Assembly: GCA_030596245.1 (NCBI GenBank)
Contig: JAUVKN010000123.1
Span: 1 to 10,538, forward strand
Origin: Bacteroidia bacterium
GTDB taxonomy: Bacteria > Bacteroidota > Bacteroidia > Bacteroidales > GCA-2748055
Length of the DNA stretch: 10,538 bases
Reading direction: 5' to 3'
The stretch's first letter is position 1, and each line of letters starts with the position of its first letter. This document shows positions 6,464-10,538 of the stretch, piece after piece. A model generated the notes under the pieces. It saw nothing but the letters and a program-made list of their open reading frames with translations, searched no databases and was not told where the DNA came from. The position numbers were made by a program, and so were the translations under genes.

Positions 6464-7411
6464 ATGAACAATATTGTATTTTTAGATACGGAAACCATTG
6501 GGAAAGTGGACAACATGAAGTTGCTTTCCAAGCTGGGCAATCTTGAAACTTTTGATAACACTGGACCTGACCAGGTGGTGGAACGTTGTCAGGGGAAAGA
6601 GATTGTAATCGTCAACAAGGTACAGATGACAGAGGCCCTGATGAAACAACTTCCGGACCTGAAACTGATCTGTGTAGCTGCCACCGGGGTGAATAATGTG
6701 GCACTGAATTATGCCGAAAATAATGGCATCAAGGTAAAAAATGTGGCTGGATACTCTACCGATTCAGTGGCCCAGTTGACCTTTACCATGCTCCTGTACC
6801 TGATAAATAAGCCCTATTACTATGACAGTTACGTGAAGAGCGGGGCATATTCAAGAAGTGATTCCTTTACCCACCACAATGAACCGTTTTGGGAGCTGAA
6901 AGGAAAACGTTTGGGGATCATTGGTCTCGGGACTATAGGCCGTCAGGTAGCACGAATTGCCGAATCGTTCGGTATGGAAGTGATATTTTATTCTACCACA
7001 GGAAGAAACAACCACATCAGTTACAAACGATTTGAGCTGGATGATCTGCTGAAAAGCTCCGACGTTGTATCCATCCATGCACCCCTCAATAACAAGACCC
7101 GGGATTTGATCACCTATGAAAAATTCAAGTTGATGAGACCCTGTGCCATTATTCTGAATCTGGGAAGAGGTGGCATTATCAATGAAAAAGAACTGGCCAG
7201 AGCGCTGAACGACAATCTTATAGCAGCAGCAGGCATCGATGTCATGGAACATGAACCCATCCACGCCGACAACCCTATGCTGAAGTTATTTGATAAGGAG
7301 AAGATCCTGATTACCCCCCACATGGCCTGGGCCTCAAAGGAGTCCAGGGAGCTCCTTGTGGAAAAGATCGCACGCAATATCGAAGTATACCAGAAAAGCA
7401 GGTTGGCCTAA
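6464..7411 (+). CDS. D-isomer-specific 2-hydroxyacid dehydrogenase
   Basis: A 315-residue cytoplasmic NAD(P)-dependent dehydrogenase of the D-2-hydroxyacid family, which interconverts 2-keto acids and D-2-hydroxy acids; glycerate/hydroxypyruvate reductases are the nearest known group by general appearance. The nucleotide-binding motif is GIIGLGTIGR (151-160). The catalytic triad is visible: R235 in LGRGG, E264 in MEHEP and H286 in TPHMAWAS. D259 in AAGIDV is also conserved. Length is normal and no signal peptide is present. At the end of the second Rossmann strand (FYSTTGRNN, 175-183) the aspartate usually seen in NAD-specific enzymes is absent, and S/T with R181 occupies the site, which may allow NADP(H). 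It is a single-gene unit, and its stop overlaps the convergent TIM-barrel gene by 4 bp. The true substrate cannot be read from sequence. Confidence 0.93.
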   Translation: MNNIVFLDTETIGKVDNMKLLSKLGNLETFDNTGPDQVVERCQGKEIVIVNKVQMTEALMKQLPDLKLICVAATGVNNVALNYAENNGIKVKNVAGYSTDSVAQLTFTMLLYLINKPYYYDSYVKSGAYSRSDSFTHHNEPFWELKGKRLGIIGLGTIGRQVARIAESFGMEVIFYSTTGRNNHISYKRFELDDLLKSSDVVSIHAPLNNKTRDLITYEKFKLMRPCAIILNLGRGGIINEKELARALNDNLIAAAGIDVMEHEPIHADNPMLKLFDKEKILITPHMAWASKESRELLVEKIARNIEVYQKSRLA

Positions 7412-8361
7412 ATGAGCGTCTTACCCACCTTGATCAGCAACTCTTTGGTTGCCTTGATCCCATCATCCTGACTTAATGTACTTCCTTCATATTCGATACC
7501 AATGTATCCCCTGAAACCTGCATCTTTAACTATCTTCAGGAGCCGGTAGAAATCTTTGGCAGTCTCATTTCCCTCTTCGTCAAATTCATGGGATTTTGCG
7601 CTCACACCTCTGGCAAGAGGCATAAGTTCTTTCATACCCAGGTAAAGATCATATTTCTCTCCAATCTCCCCATTTTCCCCACGTTCAACAACGAAGTTAC
7701 CGAAATCGGGAAGAGTACCGCAATTGACCATTCCGGTATTCCGGATCACCGAGGCCAGCCAGCTTGCCCTGGATGAAAAACCACCATGGTTTTCAACGAT
7801 CACGCTGATCCCGTAATCGGCAGCAAACTGACTCAAAGTAGTGAGACTTTTAGTGGCTGCATGTGCTACATCCAATTCTGATCCTTCGCCACCAGCATTA
7901 ACCCTGATGGCATGGCAACCCAGGATCTCGGCCGCTTCCACCCATTTGTAATGATTCTCCACAGACTGTTTTCTTTTCTCTTCATTCTGATCACCCAAGT
8001 GGCCTTCATCGTCAATCATGATCAATACGTTTTTCATACCGAGATCATCTGTGCGCTTCAATAGATCCCTGGTGTAGGATTTCTCCGCAGATGGCCAAAA
8101 CTGGTTCACATATTCCAGTGCATGTATGTTGAAATTCTTCTTGGTGTAAGCCGGGAAATCAAGGTTATCCAGATCCCCTCCACGCAGTTTTTTATTGAGC
8201 GACCACTGAGCCAGGGAAATCTTAAAAAAGAGATCTTCATCTTCCCCTGATACAGGTGTAAAGGAGGTTGCACTCTTTCCCTGGGCAAAAGCCAACTGTC
8301 CGCCAGAAACGGCCGCTGCAGCCACTGCTGCACTTTTCATAAATGTTCTTCTTGTTTGCAT
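7408..8361 (-). CDS. Tat-exported sugar phosphate isomerase/epimerase-like TIM barrel
   Basis: A 317-residue protein of the xylose-isomerase-like TIM-barrel superfamily (AP_endonuc_2), annotated in relatives as sugar phosphate isomerase/epimerase. The N terminus MQTRRTFMK matches the twin-arginine consensus closely. It is followed by an alanine-rich hydrophobic segment and a likely cleavage at AFA-QG (about residue 26), so the folded, metal-loaded enzyme probably goes to the periplasm. Candidate metal ligands are E190 in VIVENHGG, D219 in LPDFGN, H258 in AKSHEFD and E290 in IGIEYEG, the usual order for the family. H191 may add to the substrate site. A one-gene unit, its stop codon overlaps that of the hydroxyacid dehydrogenase by 4 bp. 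Sugar-modification pathways in Bacteroidota often pair this family with Gfo/Idh/MocA enzymes, but the substrate here is unknown. Confidence 0.9.
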   Translation of the reverse strand: MQTRRTFMKSAAVAAAAVSGGQLAFAQGKSATSFTPVSGEDEDLFFKISLAQWSLNKKLRGGDLDNLDFPAYTKKNFNIHALEYVNQFWPSAEKSYTRDLLKRTDDLGMKNVLIMIDDEGHLGDQNEEKRKQSVENHYKWVEAAEILGCHAIRVNAGGEGSELDVAHAATKSLTTLSQFAADYGISVIVENHGGFSSRASWLASVIRNTGMVNCGTLPDFGNFVVERGENGEIGEKYDLYLGMKELMPLARGVSAKSHEFDEEGNETAKDFYRLLKIVKDAGFRGYIGIEYEGSTLSQDDGIKATKELLIKVGKTLI

Positions 8362-8592
8362 AGTAAATCGTTTATAATTCTTTGATTTGATATTTCTAAA
8401 CCATACTTAATCGCCATGTATATTCGTTTATTCAGTGTGAATGAATAATGAAATTTGGGATGTTAAAAATGTGAAAACTATTCCTATTTATCAAGGAACA
8501 AGGGGATTCTTTCTGGTGGATATCTATTTCCTTAACCACTTGAACTGTATTGAATTATTTAGTAATTTGTTTCACATAAAGCACCTCTAACA
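8362..8592. other. 231-bp divergent AT-rich spacer
   Basis: This spacer separates the TIM-barrel and sigma-factor starts. It holds an inverted repeat at 8428-8448 and a weak promoter-like pair for the sigma gene: TTG at 8540-8542, then after 20 bp TAATTTGT at 8563-8570, a poor match to TAnnTTTG. A 49-codon open frame (8441-8590) ends two bases before the sigma-factor ATG. No clear promoter was found for the minus-strand gene. Confidence 0.5.
8428..8448. repeat. inverted repeat, operator-like
   Basis: TTATTCA (8428-8434) and TGAATAA (8442-8448) are perfect inverted arms around a 7-base spacer. The spacer carries a nested pairing, TTCA with TGAA. It sits about 70 bp upstream of the TIM-barrel start and about 145 bp upstream of the sigma-factor start. 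The site has no T-run typical of a terminator and no gene end nearby, so a protein-binding site is the more likely reading. Confidence 0.3.
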
Positions 8593-9111
8593 ATGGATAC
8601 CCGTAAAAATAGCGGAAAAGCAGACCATTTTTCAGGTAACCTGGTAAACATGCAGGAGCAACTATTCTATTTCGCGTTGCAGCTTACCGAGGACCGGGAG
8701 GATGCACGGGATCTGGTCCAGGAGACAAGTTACAAAGCCCTGAAGAACCGAACCAGGCTACATAACAACGAGCACATCAGAGCCTGGCTTTACACCATCC
8801 TGAAAAACACCTATATCAATTATCTGAGAAGTAGCCACTACAGACAACTGGTGTATGATACGGATGAATTAAACTATTATTCTGCCCAGAACAGGGATTC
8901 AAGTGAAGGTCTTCCCGATGAGCAGTTGATTAAAAAAGAGTTGCATGAGCTGATTAAGCTTTTGCCCGGGGTGTACGGAAAACCCATTCACATGTTCCTC
9001 ACCGGTTATTCATACAAAGAGATCTCCCAACAAATGAACATTCCCATAGGAACTGTCAAGAGCAGGATCCACCTGGGAAAAAAACAAATCCGAAAGGTAT
9101 ATACAGCCTGA
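8593..9111 (+). CDS. ECF-family RNA polymerase sigma factor
   Basis: A 172-residue extracytoplasmic-function sigma factor containing only regions 2 and 4. Region 2 covers about 22-80: FALQLTEDREDARDLVQETSYKAL is the core-binding part and IRAWLYTILKNTYINYLR the -10 recognition and melting part. A polar linker follows (about 84-112). Region 4 is at about 117-170, with the helix-turn-helix YSYKEISQQMNIPIGTVKSRI reading the -35 element. Length is normal. ECF factors redirect RNA polymerase to stress, transport or envelope genes and are usually held by an anti-sigma factor. None is encoded next to it: the following gene is convergent and its stop codon abuts this one. The redoxin genes nearby could be targets, as some ECF factors control thiol-redox genes, but nothing in the sequence proves that. 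Confidence 0.94.
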   Translation: MDTRKNSGKADHFSGNLVNMQEQLFYFALQLTEDREDARDLVQETSYKALKNRTRLHNNEHIRAWLYTILKNTYINYLRSSHYRQLVYDTDELNYYSAQNRDSSEGLPDEQLIKKELHELIKLLPGVYGKPIHMFLTGYSYKEISQQMNIPIGTVKSRIHLGKKQIRKVYTA

Positions 9112-9690
9112 TCAGACCAGATCACAAGCATCTGCAGGCATCCAGTGCAGATCTTTTCCATCCCACTTCACATTGCATCCAATGGGATTTGTAACCGGTA
9201 CAGACACTTTCTTTCCAGACGTAAGCTCTAACAATGTCCTGTCCAGATCATTGACCGTTATGCGACTGGCTTCTATGGGTTGGTCCACGGCCCTGCCTGT
9301 GTAAACAAGTTCCCGATCTCTATCAAAGACATAAAAATGAGGTGTCCGAAGTGCACCATATGCCAGTGCCACCTCCTGGCTCTGATCCCAGAGATAGATC
9401 CATGGGAAATTATATTCAGCCATCCGTTCCACCATATGAGGGAAATCGTCTACCTGGTATGAATTCGCACTATTCGAATTAATTCCGATGAACCTGACCC
9501 CCTTTGCTGCAAATCGGTCAGCTGATGCTCTGGTGACCTCATCCGAGCCTATCACATAGGGACAATGGTTACAAGTGAAGAAAATTACCAGGAACTCATC
9601 CTTAAAGTCTGAGATTGAATAAGTGCTTCCATCTGTTGCAGGCAATTTAAAGTCGGGGATAGATGCGCCAATTTCTAATGTAAAACCCAT
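9112..9690 (-). CDS. thioredoxin-like/redoxin protein (PRX-like1 type), cytoplasmic
   Basis: A 192-residue thioredoxin-fold protein of the AhpC/TSA-redoxin group, closest in pattern to the PRX-like1 family. The active-site segment FFTCNHCPY has C40 and C43 in a CxxC arrangement. The cis-proline is P117 in LRTPHF, and DGSTYSISDFK precedes it as in other redoxins. A further cysteine (C172) lies in the C-terminal PIGCNVKW motif, and C189 is near the end. There is no signal peptide, so it probably acts in the cytoplasm as a peroxidase or disulfide oxidoreductase. The adjoining divergent gene encodes an exported paralogue with the same architecture. A promoter-like pair lies just upstream, and the stop codon touches that of the sigma-factor gene. 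Confidence 0.9.
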   Translation of the reverse strand: MGFTLEIGASIPDFKLPATDGSTYSISDFKDEFLVIFFTCNHCPYVIGSDEVTRASADRFAAKGVRFIGINSNSANSYQVDDFPHMVERMAEYNFPWIYLWDQSQEVALAYGALRTPHFYVFDRDRELVYTGRAVDQPIEASRITVNDLDRTLLELTSGKKVSVPVTNPIGCNVKWDGKDLHWMPADACDLV

Positions 9691-9710
9691 AATGTTCAGT
9701 TTAAGAGTGT

Positions 9711-9739
9711 AAAAGATAATGGTAATATCTGAATTACAA
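9711..9739 (-). promoter_or_regulatory. candidate promoter of the cytoplasmic redoxin gene
   Basis: Read on the minus strand, a TTG (9739-9737) is followed after 18 bp by TATCTTTT (9718-9711), one mismatch from the Bacteroidota TAnnTTTG element. Spacing is within the 17-23 bp range and the start codon at 9690 would follow a leader of about 15 nucleotides. Confidence 0.45.
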
Positions 9740-9782
9740 CTAAAAGTAAAAAATGTTTAGATTACACGTACATTGCAAACAA

Positions 9783-10373
9783 ATGAAAAAAGCGATTCTA
9801 ACCATCACATTGGCACTATCAGCAACATTGCTGGTGATTGCAGGGCTCAAGCCGGGCGATAATGCCGTAAAATTCTCATTGAAAAATGTGGACGGATCCA
9901 CGGTATCCTTATCCGATTACAGCGATCAAAAGGGGGTCATCGTAGTCTTTACGTGCAATCCTTGTCCTTTCGCAAAAGCTTACGAACAGAGAATCATCCA
10001 GTTGCATCAGAGATATGCCGAACAGGGATTTCCGGTGGTTGCCATCAATCCCAATGATGTTAATGTCTCTCCTGAAGACACATTTGATAAAATGAGAGCA
10101 AGGGCCAGTGAAAAGGGTTATCCTTTCCCCTACCTGAAAGATGATACACAGGAGATATACAAGGCCTATGGTGCCACCCGTACACCTCACATCTTCCTGC
10201 TGGAGACCAGGGGAAGTAAATTCAAAGTGGCTTATATCGGCTCCATTGACGACAATGCAATGGATGCCTCATCAGTTACCAAAAGGTACCTGGAAAAGGC
10301 GATTGGGGCTGTCATCTCGGGTGGAAAACCGGAGCCAGCTACCACCAAGGCCATTGGTTGCACCATTAAATAA
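9783..10373 (+). CDS. exported thioredoxin-like/redoxin protein (PRX-like1 type)
   Basis: A 196-residue redoxin paralogous to the neighbouring minus-strand gene. It starts MKKAILTITLALSATLLVIAG, a clear N-terminal signal sequence, so the thioredoxin domain is outside the cytoplasm; whether it is cleaved or anchored is uncertain. The active site is C58-N-P-C61 within VVFTCNPCPFAK. The cis-proline P135 is in ATRTPHIF and a third cysteine, C193, is in the extreme C-terminal AIGCTIK. NVDGSTVSLSDYSDQKG matches the DGST-x-S-x-SD segment of the paralogue. I chose the ATG at 9783 because it puts basic residues directly before the hydrophobic core; an upstream in-frame ATG at 9753 would add MFRLHVHCKQ. 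Likely role: periplasmic thiol peroxidase or disulfide reductase. It is divergent from its paralogue, with 92 bp between starts. Confidence 0.9.
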   Translation: MKKAILTITLALSATLLVIAGLKPGDNAVKFSLKNVDGSTVSLSDYSDQKGVIVVFTCNPCPFAKAYEQRIIQLHQRYAEQGFPVVAINPNDVNVSPEDTFDKMRARASEKGYPFPYLKDDTQEIYKAYGATRTPHIFLLETRGSKFKVAYIGSIDDNAMDASSVTKRYLEKAIGAVISGGKPEPATTKAIGCTIK

Positions 10374-10392
10374 TGAATGTCTTGCCGGATTG

Positions 10393-10425
10393 TTGCTAGA
10401 TATTTTGTAAAAAATATCATCTTTG
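10393..10425 (+). promoter_or_regulatory. candidate promoter of the MarC-family gene
   Basis: TTG at 10393-10395, a 22-bp spacer and CATCTTTG at 10418-10425 fit the Bacteroidota TTG / TAnnTTTG pattern with one mismatch. The following GCACCCC resembles the start region of many promoters in this phylum. The ATG at 10453 would follow a leader of about 20 nucleotides. A palindrome fills the spacer. Confidence 0.5.
10399..10418. repeat. perfect 8-bp palindrome in promoter spacer
   Basis: GATATTTT (10399-10406), loop GTAA, AAAATATC (10411-10418). It begins 26 bp after the redoxin stop and ends on the first base of the candidate -7 element of the next gene. The stem is A/T-rich and is not followed by a T-run, so an operator is more likely than an intrinsic terminator, although it could do some of both. 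Confidence 0.45.
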
Positions 10426-10452
10426 CACCCCAAAACCAAAACGTAGGTAGTT

Positions 10453-10538
10453 ATGCAATTGAACGTCATGGAAATATTGGCAACATTCATGGTGTTGTTC
10501 GCCATCATTGATATATTTGGGTCCATACCGATCATTCT
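10453..10538 (+). CDS. MarC-family membrane protein, 5' end only
   Basis: The first 28 codons of a gene cut by the window edge. The visible peptide (MQLNVMEILATFMVLFAIID, then IFGSIPII) is one hydrophobic span with the F-A-I-I-D-x-x-G-S-I-P-I signature of the first helix of the MarC/UPF0056 family. These are inner-membrane proteins of about 200 residues and unsettled function, once linked to multiple antibiotic resistance. The ATG at 10453 fits the family's usual short N terminus. A good promoter candidate lies just upstream, so it is probably not dependent on the redoxin transcript. The family call rests on this short stretch but the motif is distinctive. Confidence 0.75.
   Translation, partial: MQLNVMEILATFMVLFAIIDIFGSIPII

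Noticed and set aside
10272..10535. Minus-strand frame across the redoxin end and the MarC start
   Set aside because: It is methionine- and asparagine-rich without domain features, and overlaps a promoter and two better-supported genes.

Overview
The window looks like a chromosomal segment of a Bacteroidota (class Bacteroidia-like) bacterium. Three things point there. The protein families are typical of that phylum: an FtsX-type permease ending in a WLRNFKYRT-like segment, a secreted carboxypeptidase-regulatory-like protein, and Gfo/Idh/MocA and TIM-barrel sugar enzymes with twin-arginine leaders. Shine-Dalgarno sequences are mostly absent. Several upstream regions carry the phylum's TTG / TAnnTTTG promoter pattern. 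No rRNA, tRNA, CRISPR array, insertion sequence or phage gene is visible.

Left part (1-3368): on the minus strand lies a short secreted protein that may be a truncated remnant, followed by a possible tiny membrane peptide. Reading the other way is an eight-helix ABC-type FtsX/MacB permease. One base after it comes an RsbW/anti-sigma-type HATPase. Middle (3454-5534): a DoxX-family membrane protein and a Gfo/Idh/MocA oxidoreductase with a Tat-like leader form a two-gene operon behind a plausible Bacteroidota promoter.

Right part (5543-10538): transcription units become single genes on alternating strands. They are a secreted carboxypeptidase-regulatory-like protein (-), a D-2-hydroxyacid dehydrogenase (+), a Tat-exported sugar-phosphate-isomerase-like TIM barrel (-), an ECF sigma factor (+), a cytoplasmic thioredoxin-like protein (-), its exported paralogue (+), and the start of a MarC-family membrane protein (+, cut by the window edge). 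The convergent pairs are packed with 8 bp, -4 bp and 0 bp between stop codons.

Functional reading (inference): the oxidoreductase, the TIM-barrel enzyme and the hydroxyacid dehydrogenase fit sugar or sugar-acid oxidation and isomerisation, partly outside the cytoplasm. The divergent redoxin pair fits thiol-redox defence or maturation in two compartments. The ECF sigma factor and the RsbW-like ATPase are regulatory proteins without an obvious partner here. I see no clearly new multi-gene defence or mobile system. The most interesting points are the DoxX plus Tat-like oxidoreductase unit, the paired redoxins with a shared third cysteine, the permease-HATPase coupling, and several operator-like repeats between genes.
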